A stretch of 64,000 nt of DNA from Liopterus haemorrhoidalis (GCA_963971575.1 OZ020624.1:8800903-8864902), one strand, 5' to 3'; positions 53,583 to 64,000 are shown, counted from the stretch's first letter. Translations and numbers: made by a program. Notes: generated by a model from the letters alone, not told the origin.

Positions 53583-54237
53583 TTGACCATCCTGTGGGTA
53601 CCATCCCACTGTGAGATACAAGGAAATGAAAAAGCTGATAAAGCAGCAAAAACAGCTACAAATTTACATTTAACAAACATTAAAGTACCTCACAGTGACA
53701 TTAAGAATGAAATAGGTAGAACGGTGCTAGAAGAATGGGACAAAGCATGGAAAGAAATAAATAACAACAAATTACGAGGAATAAAAGAGGACACAAAAAA
53801 ATGGCACACATTCAATAAAAGGAAACAACAGATAACGATTACCAGATTGCGCATTGGCCATACTCTAGCAACCCATAAATACATATTGGATAAATCCGAT
53901 CCCCCCAAATGCAACGTATGTAACACCCAACTAACCGTTGAACATCTCCTGATCGCATGCCTAAAATACTCAAGAGGACGACAGAAAAATAAAATACCAC
54001 CAACATTGAAGGAAGCCCTCTCCAACAACATGGAAATAATGGAACGGATAATACAGTTCACAGAAGAAACTGATCTCGCCTCACAAATATAAAACGAATA
54101 AAATATCAAAATATATGTATATACCTATTAGATAAATTAATATGTATTATTTAATGTAACTATAATGTACAGGGACACTAATCACCATTGTAATGGATGT
54201 GTCTTAAATTGTTTAAATAAAAAAAAAAAAAAAAAAA
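53583..54237 (+). pseudogene. Non-LTR ORF2 3' end: RNase H and zinc knuckle, with poly(A)
   Basis: The 169-codon frame begins in the last part of RNase H (ILWVPSHCEIQGNEKADKAA, with the catalytic His-adjacent region), then ITRLRIGHTLATHKYILDKS and a CNVC-x-H-x-C knuckle. A stop at 54090-54092 is followed by a ~125-bp 3' UTR and an A-run (54221-54237). This is a 5'-truncated I/R1-like insertion. Confidence 0.85.
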
Positions 54238-54305
54238 CTTTACCAACTCTATCATTTAAAAACCAGTTAATTCCACCAAGTAAAACTATCAATTATTCAA
54301 TACAC

Positions 54306-54564
54306 CAGAGCCGCAGTAAGGGGGAGGCGGGGGGGGGGGCGACGGCCCTGGGCGCACTAAGGAAAAGGACGCTGACGAGCTTGACTAAGGGACACAATTG
54401 GGAAGGCGAGGACTTTTTTTTTGCTCGTTACTTGGAATTTGGGAGGTGAAGACCTTTTTTTTGCTCATCACTTAAATTTTGGAGGTGAGAGCCTTGTTTT
54501 TATTTGCCAAGGGCGCCAAAACACGCCTTTGCCCCTAGCGCAAGTTTTCCTTACTGCGGCTCTG
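54306..54564. mobile_element. Non-autonomous hAT element (259 bp)
   Basis: Perfect ends CAGAGCCGCAGTAAGG and CCTTACTGCGGCTCTG, with a perfect 8-bp duplication CAATACAC (54298-54305 and 54565-54572). The interior has the ATGAGCAAAAAAAGG minisatellite (two units) and a G11 run. Confidence 0.95.
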
Positions 54565-54572
54565 CAATACAC

Positions 54573-55640
54573 TAGCAAATCTACGTGGTAGTACTAAATG
54601 TTTATATCGTTCAAGTATTCTTATTTCTGTACTATTGCCCAAGAGTTGCACTACTAATTTATTAGGATGAACATTTAATTTGTTTATATATTTTTCACTA
54701 AATCTGATTATTTCTTCTATCACCGGTTGTACAAATAAGTCTTCATGGATAATAGTATGTATTGTTGACATTCCACGGGGCTTTTACAATAGTTCTAAGA
54801 ATTTTCGATTTCATTAAATATTTGTCTACTATTTACACTGGATTTACTAGCTGTTCCCCATAGTTGGATTCCGTATGTCCACATTGGTTTTAATATAGCT
54901 TTATATATCAGTAATATGTTGTTAAGTGTTAATTTTGATTTTCGTCCTATTAGCCATTGCAGTTGACTAAATTTTAGCTGAAACTGTTTTCTTTTGGCTG
55001 CTATGTGTTTACGCCATGTCGCAGATTTAAATGCATGCCTAGGTATTTACAACTTTCTGCTTACGGCAGCTCTATATCATTTTGCTTAACCGGGGGGAAC
55101 GTGTTTCTTTTAGTGGTGAAGGTGTAATGCACCGACTGAGATTCATTGGCCTTTATTCCCTATTTGTTTAGCCAGTATTCAATATTATCTAAAGAGGATT
55201 ATAGACATTTTGAAGCTAAATTTGGCTCACCATGAGACGCAAGAATTGCAGTGTCGTCAACGTAGAAGTAAATACATTATCTAAAATTGGCAGGTCTGCA
55301 GTAAATATATGATAAAGAACTGGTCCTAGGATACTTCCCTAAGGTACTCCTGAATTGACTGGATAAAGGCTGCTGTACTTTTGCTTATGTTTAACTTGGA
55401 AATATCTGTTGTTTAAGTAGAATTTTAGAATTTCATAAAGGGTATGTGGCAGTATTTTCTTGAGTTTAAATAGTAAAGCTTGGTGACAGACTTTATCGAA
55501 AACTTGTGCTATGTCCAGGAATGCAGCTGAACAATACTTTTTCTCTTCAATGTTTTCACTGGTTTTGTTAACTACCTATGTATTTGTTCTACCGAACCAT
55601 GTTTTTTTCTAATCCCATACTGGTGATTTGGAGAATATTA
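54573..55640 (-). pseudogene. Jockey-like LINE RT and C-terminus, degenerate
   Basis: From the right: RT fragments with DLPILDN, then a frame-shifted YVDDTAILASHG (active site), then later YGIQLWGTA-like sequence (about 54850), and the final segment NKLNVHPNKLVVQLL at about 54650. Several frameshifts and stops. The hAT element lies near its 3' end. Confidence 0.7.
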
Positions 55641-55644
55641 TATG

Positions 55645-55815
55645 TAAATTATTATTATTATTATTATTTTTTTTTTGAGCCGAAGGTCTAACAAGTTTTG
55701 GTATACAGAACACATGAAAATACTTGACAACTAACAGATCAAAATGGAGGACTTATGTAAGTGACACCAAAAGCCAATCCGACTGACAGTGCCCAACGAA
55801 AAAGAAGAAGATGAA
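55645..55815 (+). repeat. Non-LTR 3' tail, uninterrupted copy
   Basis: Contains GGAGGACTTATGTAAGTGAC and AGTGCCCAACGAAAAAGAAG, matching 938-1715 without the hAT element. A (TTA)n tract precedes it. Confidence 0.55.
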
Positions 55816-56140
55816 TTTTAGAATTTACTTACTATTATTCTTTTTAGGTTATATTAGTTCGCTTCCGGATGAAATCCTTCTCTATATTTCGTGATTATAA
55901 GCTATTTGTCTTCAATTTAAACCATAGGTTACATTTCAAAAACATTTAAAAATTTGGTTGTATGGTTGTTAAAAACATGTAATAAATGTCGGTTTTTTAA
56001 TCAAAACTTTAAATGACTATAGCTTTATTTCTAATACACATATTTAGTCGAAATTAGAATCTTCTATTTCTATGTACTATTGGCGATGAGTTGCAAGTTT
56101 GTTTATACCAGTAGCGCAAAACTTTGAAGTTCTGCTAGTG
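55816..56140. other. Unassigned AT-rich stretch
   Basis: No gene recognised. Confidence 0.4.
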
Positions 56141-56149
56141 AAAAAGTCT

Positions 56150-56290
56150 AAAAGTCCGTTTCAGCACCCTGGTTAGTACATGATTTATTCTTTACGAAAA
56201 TAGTCAAATTCTTAAACAAATGATTAACATTTGTAGACAAGTCAGGTAAGTCAGGTGAGTATGGCGGGTAAAGTAGAGTTTGATAGTTGA
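56150..56290 (-). pseudogene. Mariner transposase C-terminal scrap
   Basis: Encodes YPPYSPDLPDLSTNVNHLFK, the region around the third catalytic residue of mariner transposases, with the expected Asp-Tyr replaced by extra residues. It belongs to a different family from the three deleted mariners. Confidence 0.55.
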
Positions 56291-56994
56291 GCTGGTTTAC
56301 ACACCTAACACATGTGACTTTCTTAATACCGATTCTGTGGTTTCCTTTCAGAAACATTTTATTTTCCTTGGTTTCAATTGTATTCCACTTTAGCTGCTCA
56401 TTCATATGTGTCCGTTCTTACAATATGTCCTAGATAATTTCTATTTTATATAGCAAAACCTCCGTATATATTTTAGTTACCAAGATTTTAGTTAATCGCG
56501 GTTGTACAAGCATTGATATACGGCGTACATGGAAAGACCTTATACTTAACAGATCAAGATGGAGAACTTACTAAAAAGTAAAAATCTGTAAAATGTAAAA
56601 ATTTGTAAAATACTGCATTTTTATGTAGATTGTTTACAAAGTGTAATTTGATCGGCTGCACGCAAGGTTTATCAAAAAGTTCTCGTCCAAATATCTGTAA
56701 AAACACTAGTCTAGAGCCCCCTTAGCCCTTGATTTTGCAGGCGGGCCTCTAAAAGTATTATCTAGTAAAATTAACATTCTAAAGTGATTTGAAAATATTT
56801 TAGTACATAAATATACACACAGATAGTAATTTTGACATAATAAAATGACCCTTTGACCACACTTTGAGAAACGCTTGTCTAGAGTATGTTTTCCAACCAG
56901 TGTGCCCCGAAATTTTTGATTTAAATAAATCTGAATAAAACTAAAAATTAAAATTTCAATTTAAAAGAATCTTCGTCGCTTGTAGATTACAATG
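56291..56994. other. Unassigned stretch
   Basis: No gene recognised. Confidence 0.4.
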
Positions 56995-56996
56995 TA

Positions 56997-57908
56997 CAAG
57001 GTGTCTCAAAAGAAATTTTATATTTAGTGGATCGATTAAAAAAAAATTAAGCCGTATATAGAAAAAATGTTTATTAATTATTAAAATACACTTTTTGGGG
57101 TTTTATTTCTTAAAAATAATATCGTCTAAATGACCCTCGCGTTCTCGGCACTCATTTAATCGAACAGTAAAATTACTTATGACGTCTCGGCAGGTGGACT
57201 CAGGGATGGCTGCCATTTCGTGACGGATATTTTCTTTCAAATGCGCCAGTGAAGTCGGTTTATTGGCGTAAACTTTAGATTTAAGATAACCCCATAGGAA
57301 AAAGTCCATAGGGGTTAAATCTGGACTGCGTGGAGGCCAATTTATGTCACCTCACCTCAATCACCTGATTTACGAAATTAAGCCTCTGACTGGCATCTTG
57401 GGGATTTAATTCTTGCACCAATTGAATTTTGTACGGGTGCAGCTTTAGGTTTTTGTGCATAATGCGATGTAATGATGATCTATGCACATTTAAAGCACTT
57501 GCGCGCTTCCGAATTGAAAGGTTCGGGTCGTCACGAATAGACTGATTAACATTCTCCACGTTTTCTACCGTTCTTGATGACCTAGGTCGCCCGGATTTTG
57601 ATTTATCCAGCGTTGTACCAGTCTCTTCAAACTTTTTAACCCAATGTCGAATGAGAGGAATGCTTGGCGCATCATTTAAGTGGCGAAAACCTCGAATACT
57701 GCAGAATTTTCTACGCGCTACAGTCGCCGAATCACCGTTTTTGTAAAACTCTCGCACGCATAACGCGCGGTCTGCTTCCGAGAAACGCTCCATAGCGACT
57801 GAATTCGCAAGAGCCAGGCTACCGATTGACATAACCCCCGCGCCCCTCGGATACGTTGCGTTCACTCAGTAAGCTAAATAAATATAAAAGTTCTTTTGAG
57901 ACACCTTG
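56997..57908 (-). mobile_element. Rosa-like element, copy 2 (internally deleted)
   Basis: Both TIRs (CAAGGTGTCTCAAAAGAAAT and the inverse of CAAGGTGTCTCAAAAGAACT) and TA flanks (56995-56996 and 57909-57910) are present. About 400 bp are missing relative to copy 1, between a CACCTC on each side. Confidence 0.93.
57103..57865 (-). pseudogene. Rosa-like transposase with catalytic core deleted
   Basis: The N-terminal half (57347-57865) is open through the HTH region and continues past the GRPR linker, where copy 1 has a stop, to QRLNFVNQVIE. The deletion then removes the first two catalytic Asp residues. The C-terminal piece (57103-57309) restarts at MDFFLWGYLKSKVYANKPTS. It is catalytically dead but would keep the DNA-binding domain. 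Confidence 0.88.
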
Positions 57909-57910
57909 TA

Positions 57911-58370
57911 CAACAGTGTTCTCCGGCGTTCATCTCTTCCTTGGTCTTCCTCGGTCTTATAATCGTCTTGACTTATACAGTAGCACCTGCTTGGAAAATA
58001 TTTTGAGATTTTATCCAGCATAGGAGATATGTTTAATTCTTCCCATATATCTTCATTGCGAATGTGGTCAATATGAATCATATTAGATTTTCACAGCTCT
58101 CAACAATTCATTTCTCCTACCTGAATTATGCTTTCATATGATTTTTTAGTATCCAAGATTCGCTGTTGTCTGTGAAAATAGGAACTATTATTAATTTATA
58201 AAAAAAATTTAAATGAGTCTAAAAATAATTGTAGAATTCAGTAAATTATTTTCATTTCATCTTTTTTATATAATTTATTTTTATTTTTCTCCCGAGGTTC
58301 AGGTCATTTTTCTTTTAAGGAATACTTAGTGTGTCACATAGATAAAAAGGTTGGATATCACTAGTCTAGA
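57911..58370. other. Unassigned stretch
   Basis: No gene recognised. Confidence 0.4.
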
Positions 58371-58523
58371 GTAGGGGAAGAGTGGCATGAAAGAGCCTAG
58401 TTTTGAAAGAGCCACTTTCATTTATTCGGTAGTTTGTGAACGAATCTCATGGAAGTTTTAGCTTTTATATAGCAACACTAGATGTCTATCGCCCACAAAC
58501 ATCTGACAGTTCACCGAAAACAA

Positions 58524-61306
58524 ATGGCGCCAGAGCATCTTACAGAAGATTTTGTCATTGAAAAGTAAGTTTTTGAGTTTTCTTTCTTTGCTTTTTGAGT
58601 TTCTCATGTGACGAAGTATCGCCAAAATGATTATACCATAGTTTTATGCATATATTTAGCTTTATAATAATGTAAATATTTCGCAATCAATGTTTTTATT
58701 TTGTAGTATTTTTTGAGGTTATAATTTTTAAGACGAAATGTTTTGAAAGATCCGGCCTGTAGTGTGATGAAAGAGCCGGCTTTTTCATTCCCGGCTCTTT
58801 CAAGACCATAACTAATAATTATTTTAAATTCATAATTTTTGAGTTTAAATCAGGATAAGGAGAGTGAAAAAATACGAATCGTTCGCGAAAGAATTTTTCA
58901 CGCGAGAATTTTATTTTTCATTCGTTCGCGAATTATATTATTTAATTCTCCAAGTTATAAAGTTCTCGATCACGAATAAAAAATACTTTTGTGAATCAAA
59001 AAATATTTATCATTCACAAATTTTTCACGTACGAATGATTCGGGATTTAAATAAAAACGCATGTTTATTTACACAGCTGCAATGCTGCAATAAATATTAT
59101 TGAGTCAATAAATACACAAAAAAATTATGTAAGAATATTGGACAGAACACCGGCAAACGCTTACAAATATGTTAAGTATGGACCCGATTGACGTTCAGTG
59201 GCGTAGCGCCAAATTTTACCCTCACCCCACCCCGCACGAAATTTTTAGAAAAATCGTGTTTTATCACTTGCGTGTCATATCACTTGAGAGTGATATTTTC
59301 CGAACCCTGTATAAAATTCATTCGCGAGTGAAAAAAAAAAAAAAAACGCAGAAAAATCGTATTTGTATCACTCGCGAGTGATATTTTCCGAACCCTGGTT
59401 TAAATAGATTTTTTTCTGTTTTAGAAATCAAATGTGTTCATTACAAATGAAGCAACACTGTCTAACGAAACGAAAAAGACCATCGGCCTCTATAATAGAA
59501 GAAGCTGTTAATGAGGTGATACAAAAAGGCCAATCAATAAATAAAACAGCCCTTTCTCTTAATATATCAAGGGCTTATCTAGCTAAAATTGTCAAGAAAG
59601 TAAAGGCGTCTGAGGAATCGTGCTATACACATTGCCCTAACATAGGAAATAGACGTATTTTTACAGTGGAGCAAGAATCTATGCTGGTAAATTATTTGAA
59701 AACTGCATCAAAAATGTGTCATGGCCTTACCAGACAACAAACCAAAAAACTAGCATTTGAATATGCAGATGTAAATGCTGTTTGTCCAGATAAATGGAAG
59801 GACTCCAACGTTGCGAGTGAAGATTGGTTGAAAGGATTTATGAGCAGACACAAAGATTTAGCAGTAAGAAAACCTGAAAATACTTCTCTATCAAGAGCAA
59901 CAAGTTTTAATAAAATGAATGTAAGCACATTTTTTGGAAAATTGACCAATGTTTTCATGAAATATAATTTCCCACCACACATGATATTTAATACTGATGA
60001 AACAGGCTGCAGTACGGTAACCAATCCTCCTAAAGTGATTGCTGAACGAGGATCGAAACAAGTAGGCCAAGTGACATCAGCTGAGCGAGGGACATTGGTA
60101 ACAACCCTGTTTTTTATCAATGCTGCTGGTGGTTTTTTACCGCCAATTTTTGTGTTCCCCAGAGTAAATTACAAAGACATTATGTTAACTAATGGTCCAG
60201 CCGGAGCTCTTGGATTAGCAAATATTTCAGGATGGATGAATGAAGCTTGCTTCATGAAAGCCCTGGAACACTTTGTGATGCATGTGAAGCCATCAAAAGA
60301 GAATCCAGCATTGATTTTAATGGACAATCACAGCTCTCATATCAATCTCAGTGTGGTTCAATTTGCTAGAGAAAACTATATTATAATTGTCACATTTCCA
60401 CCACACTGCAGTCATAAATTACAACCACTCGATGTCACAGTGTATGGTCCATTTAAAACTAGATATCGAATTGCCATGAATGAGTGGATGCTAACAAATC
60501 CAGGTAAGACAGTGACTATTTACCAAGTTGGAGAATTTGTTAAAGATGCTTATCTAGCAGCCTTCAGCCCACAAAATATTACACAAGGCTTTCTTAAAAC
60601 AGGGATTTATCCATTAAATTCAAACATATTTTCCGAAGAAGAATTTCTGTCATCATTCGTGACTGATAGGCCTGATCCATTAACAGTAGTCGATACAAAT
60701 AAGGAAAATAATTATGATGCTATTAAAGAGATCGTAACAGAAGAGAATTCGAGATCTTCTACACCTGCTACACCTACACATTCAGTTCCGAGCACTTCCA
60801 GGCAACAAATTATATCACCGGAAATTATAAGGCCGTTTTCAAAGGCAGGCCCGAGACAAACAAAAAAACGTAACAGTCGCAAAATGTCGTCTGCCATTAT
60901 TACGGATAGTCCAGAGAAAAAAAAAATAGAAGAGAAGGAGTCAAAACAAAAGAAAAAGTATGCTATGAAAATGACTACAAAAAAATCTATCAAAGTACTT
61001 AATAGAAAATCTGAAACAAGTGATGATGAAAGTAGTCTGAATATCTCCCTGCATGATGAATCATCTTCTTCTGATTATGACAAAGAAGTATTGCCACAAG
61101 TTAAAGAAAGGGACTCGAGAAAAGCTGGTAAAACAGCTGGTAAAAATGGTAAAATTACAAAAGGAACTGACAATTGTATAGTATGCAATGGAGGCTACAG
61201 ACAGAGTAAGCAAGAGTGGTTCCAGTGTAAAATTTGTTCTTTTTGGGCACATGAATCGTGTGGTGTAAAAGGGACACTGAATTATTTTTGCCAAAATTGT
61301 TTTTAA
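58524..61306 (+). CDS. Pogo/Tigger transposase with C-terminal PHD-like finger, two exons
   Basis: Proposed coding exons are 58524-58564 and 59425-61306. The first ends at GTAAGTTTTT and the second follows TTTTTTCTGTTTTAG, both good splice sites. The join is in frame and adds MAPEHLTEDFVIEKNQ before the Met at 59432; if unspliced, translation could start there (624 residues). By numbering from 59432: an N-terminal pogo/CENP-B-type HTH (ASIIEEAVNEVI, about 18-60), a second HTH_Tnp_Tc5-like DNA-binding part (about 75-150), then the DDE_1 catalytic domain with Asp in FNTDETG (about 189), LMDNHSSH (298) and QPLDVTVYG (334), spacing DD35D. A Ser/Lys-rich linker follows, then a C4HC3 PHD-type zinc finger at about 582-623 (CIVC, QCKIC, HESC, CQNC). 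The protein should bind the GGCTCTTTCA repeats and cut and join the element in the nucleus. Confidence 0.88.
58565..59424 (+). other. Predicted intron of the pogo transposase gene
   Basis: It begins GTAAGT and ends with a pyrimidine tract and TTTTAG. Without the nested hAT element and its duplication it would be about 305 nt. Confidence 0.65.
58851..59397. mobile_element. hAT-type element inside the pogo intron (547 bp)
   Basis: A perfect 8-bp duplication GTTTAAAT (58843-58850 and 59398-59405) brackets it. The right end is the inverse of CAGGGTTCGGAAAATATCAC; the left end CAGGATAAGGAGAGTGAAAA matches only loosely. TTCGCGAG/CTCGCGAG words are repeated at both ends, and the right-end motif ATATTTTCCGAACCCTG occurs twice (59290 and 59382). 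Confidence 0.82.
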
Positions 61307-61604
61307 GGAAGGAAGATGACGAATTTGTGTTTATTTTTTCAATGTTCTGGTTATTAAGGACTCAGCTCTTTCATAACATTTGATGGCTCTTTCAATGCCA
61401 ACATGTCATGAAAGAGCCGAATTACACTTTTTTTTTAAATGGAGTTATAACTACCAAGCTTGTTTATTTTTGTACTTTTCTCAATGACATTATGTAAATA
61501 AATAAATAAATAACATATTGAAGTAAAAAACGTAGCATTTAATTGTTTTCTTAATGTTTTTTTTAACTCACTTTTAAAACTGGCTCTTTCATGCCACTCT
61601 TCCC
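61307..61604 (+). other. 3' UTR and right end of the pogo element
   Basis: Non-coding, with AATAAATAAATAAATAAC near 61497 that could serve as a polyadenylation signal, and four GGCTCTTTCA-type repeats. Confidence 0.5.
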
Positions 61605-61693
61605 CTAACACAGTTGCTAATCTGTATTGTTGGTTGCAGGAATGCTCCAGTTTATAAACAAAAAGAAAGTTAACAATTTGGCAGTAATAACAA

Positions 61694-61784
61694 CCTTCGA
61701 TAGCTCAGTTGGTAGAGCGGTGGACTGTAGTGTATTAAACTTGTAGAAATCCATAGGTCGCTGGTTCAAATCCGGCTCGAAGGA
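61694..61784 (+). tRNA. tRNA-Tyr: tRNA-Tyr (GUA), intron-containing, copy 4
   Basis: Exons identical to the other three. The intron (TGTATTAAACTTGTAGAA) is the most diverged. The conserved upstream block starts at about 61632, directly after the pogo element. A T4 run is at about 61788. Confidence 0.97.
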
Positions 61785-61789
61785 TATGT

Positions 61790-62730
61790 TTTGCTAAATT
61801 TTTTATTATCCTACAACATGAAGTTCTGTTGAAGAAAAACTGTATTTTAAAAGCAAAATGAACTGTATATTATAAACAGAAACAGTGGAGACAATAATTT
61901 GGTGTAATCATAACAACGAAAAACATTCTATTGTACATTTCTTATACGATATCGCTGTAATATATTAGAACATAGATGAAACGGCTTGGGGAAGTTGAAT
62001 AAACCAAGAAAGAATGCTTTACACCCTTCTATACAAAAAATATTTGCAGAAACTACATTAATAATAAGAAACTCTTCATCTTGAGGAGCGACTGCAGCGC
62101 AGTTGGTTAGTTGTGCGTAACATTTGTGCAGACGAACATTTTTAAAATAGTTTCCTAGTAGTTCTCTCTTGGAAAGTGGAAGTCTAGCAACCGAGGTATT
62201 TACCCATGAAAACTTCCCCAAAAACAAATAAAAGTAATTCACAACCTACGTTAAACTGTAGGTCCCATACTAATACTTACAACACGCACTATACAGCTAT
62301 ATGAGGGGAAATCTCCACTCTTAGTAAAAGTGTAAAGACTTATGAGAAGTGAAAGAAAAAAGAGCATTTTTCACGTCGTGCTTTCAAGTGCTTTCAAGTA
62401 TGACTTGAAAAGGAATTATTTTTAGTTATTATTTTTTGAGCCATAGATAGATTAAGAGTAAGGAAGCAAAAGTGGTACAATGGAAGCCAAGGAAAATCAA
62501 TATGGAAGGCATTTTTAACACTTTAATATAAAAATATTATACTTTCAAGTTGTTCCCTCCAGTAATGAAACATGAGTCATACATTTATTTAATAAAACTA
62601 AGCAACTGAAAATAAAAATCAACTTTTTTATTAACGGCCCATCAATAAGAAAATATAACGTTGTAACTTTTCTTATCCAGCGTAGCCAACACATTACTGC
62701 CGCGTTTCTTTAGGCGTATTATATACTAGG
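61790..62730. other. Unassigned stretch
   Basis: No gene recognised; a 104-codon minus frame at 61928-62242 has no known motif. Confidence 0.4.
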
Positions 62731-62731
62731 C

Positions 62732-63260
62732 CAGCGTTTCCCAAAGTGTGGGTTGCGACCCGGCACCGGGTCGCAGAAAAATTTTGCCGGGTCGCGAAAA
62801 AAATTGTAAAAACACAAAAAAGATTTTTTTTGTACATATTATTTTTTTTACGTCAGTTAATCACTAGAATAGTGTGTATTTGTGCTTTTTAATACTATAC
62901 TATATTCTTTATAACTATTCTATACTCCTTATTACTATTTGTTACTCTTTATTACTATAAAGCTACTGCTTTAAAATAAAATTTGTTTTGTAAATAAATG
63001 TTTTTTTTTTTCATAAGGTGGGTCGCGAAAAATTTTGAAACCTCGTACCGGGTCGCGGTCAAAAAAGGCGTATTTATGTTGACGTACATATCTATCTGTA
63101 AACCGGCGTAAACAAGAACTTAAGATTCGAAAAAAAAATAGAAATTACAAAAAACCTGCGAAATTTTTTTGTTACCTACCGCGGCCCGGCGTAACAGTAA
63201 AAAATCACGGTTACTGAATGCGGCCCTCGACATTAAAAAGATTGCTGGCCCCTGTTCTAG
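62732..63260. mobile_element. hAT fragments
   Basis: CAGCGTTTCCCAAAGTGTGG at 62732 and a GGGTCGCG-rich region to 63060 are typical of a hAT left end. GCGGCCCTCGACATT and GATTGCTGGCCCCTG at 63220-63257 are a right end of a different hAT type. No duplications found, so these may be parts of two elements. Confidence 0.5.
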
Positions 63261-63548
63261 ATAATATAATTTTACAAAAATTTTCGTAAATCGTAAAAGA
63301 TACTAAAAAATATTAAAATAATAGTAAGTAAATAGTAATTTAATTAATACCCAACTCGACATAAGGTACCATTTAAAAAATCAAAGTTGTCCTTGAGCGT
63401 TTTCCAGAAAAAATGAGTGGTCTGATACACCCAGTATTGATTTCTATATATTATAAAAATGTAATCTTGTGCTTCAAAATAACTGACATGCTTCAAAATA
63501 ATATATAGAAGAAAAGCACCCTATTTTATATTTTTTTCGTCCCTAATA

Positions 63549-64000
63549 CCCTTTTCACACTAGAACTTTAAGATCGGATGTTAAAGTGAATGTGTCTTTA
63601 AACGCTAATGTGAAACCGTATGGCCTCGTCTAAATACAAGCGATGTTTAAGACAGAGATCTGCGTCTTAAACATCGTCCGCATTGCCAACTTAATTTCTA
63701 ATATAAAAAAATACTCTTTGAATTTGTGTCAACATTTTATATTATCAATAAACAAGAATACTGTATTATATCGACGTTATAAGAAGTTTATACTTATTGT
63801 TATAATAAAATTATTTATTTTAATAATGTGTTTAATAAAATACAGAACTACAATAATTGAGATAAAATGTATCGACTTACATGTTAATACAGGTGTAATA
63901 TATTCTTTATTGTAGTGTATTTATTGTAGAATGAAATGAAATATCCATACTTGTTTATAATAATTCAAAATGTGCGTCTGCGCAGACAATTCAAAACTGG
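63549..64000. mobile_element. TIR element family T, copy 3 (cut by the window end)
   Basis: It starts at CCCTTTTCACACTAGAACTT after TA (63547-63548), in the opposite orientation to copies 1 and 2, and continues past the window. Confidence 0.85.

Larger units (their letters stand above)
58374..61605 (+). mobile_element. Pogo/Tigger-type transposon, apparently intact (3.2 kb)
   Basis: The TIR GGGGAAGAGTGGCATGAAAG extends 24 bp without mismatch at both ends, flanked by TA (58372-58373 and 61606-61607). At least eight copies of GGCTCTTTCA or its inverse lie within 450 bp of the ends. It carries a full-length transposase gene with no internal stop. This is the only element here that looks capable of autonomous movement. 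Confidence 0.93.

Noticed and set aside
59719..60120. 133-codon minus-strand frame
   Set aside because: Antisense shadow of the pogo transposase.

Overview
This window looks like repeat-rich, transposon-dominated nuclear DNA of an arthropod, most likely an insect. The DNA is strongly AT-rich. It carries a metazoan-type U6 snRNA gene, tRNA-Tyr genes with the usual eukaryotic intron after position 37, and a transposon mix common in insects: mariner, DD41D rosa-like, hAT, Harbinger, pogo/Tigger, Penelope, several non-LTR clades and Helentron/DINE-1-like repeats. I cannot fix the order or species from the sequence alone. I recognise no ordinary single-copy host protein gene. The best host genes are RNA genes: one U6 (minus strand, about 10.4 kb) and four intron-containing tRNA-Tyr genes (about 31.9, 40.3, 42.8 and 61.7 kb).

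Layout. 0-10 kb: a microsatellite-bearing repeat, hAT elements with perfect 8-bp target duplications, a Harbinger element facing an inverted partial copy, and the first of five copies of a ~1.1-kb Helentron-like repeat (family B). 10-16 kb: U6, several short TIR elements, and an internally deleted mariner carrying a nested hAT element. 16-31 kb: broken non-LTR retrotransposons interrupted by family B copies, a ~600-bp TA-flanked TIR element, an internally deleted mariner, and an RTE-like LINE nested in another LINE with a 12-bp target duplication. 31-44 kb: three tRNA-Tyr genes, a third deleted mariner inside a long-TIR element, a hAT element with a 332-codon transposase remnant, and a rosa-like element with stop codons. 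The region ends in a duplicated tRNA-Tyr unit split by elements nested up to three deep. 44-52 kb: one LINE cut apart by a hAT element that itself holds a family B copy, then further family B material, a possible first exon of an unrecognised gene, and a pogo-like non-autonomous element. 52-58 kb: Penelope and LINE fragments and an internally deleted rosa-like copy. 58-64 kb: the one apparently intact element, a pogo/Tigger transposon with a two-exon transposase gene, then the fourth tRNA-Tyr and TIR fragments.

The most unusual pattern is in family B. Five copies share ~1 kb of sequence, a (TCTG)n tract near the 5' end and a 3' hairpin. At the same internal position each carries a tRNA-like segment that differs from copy to copy: a box B-like motif is always present, while the box A side is largely unrelated. 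The second notable case is the pogo gene, whose predicted intron holds a hAT element with a perfect 8-bp duplication. Many insertions here can be checked inside the window itself, because another copy gives the empty site.
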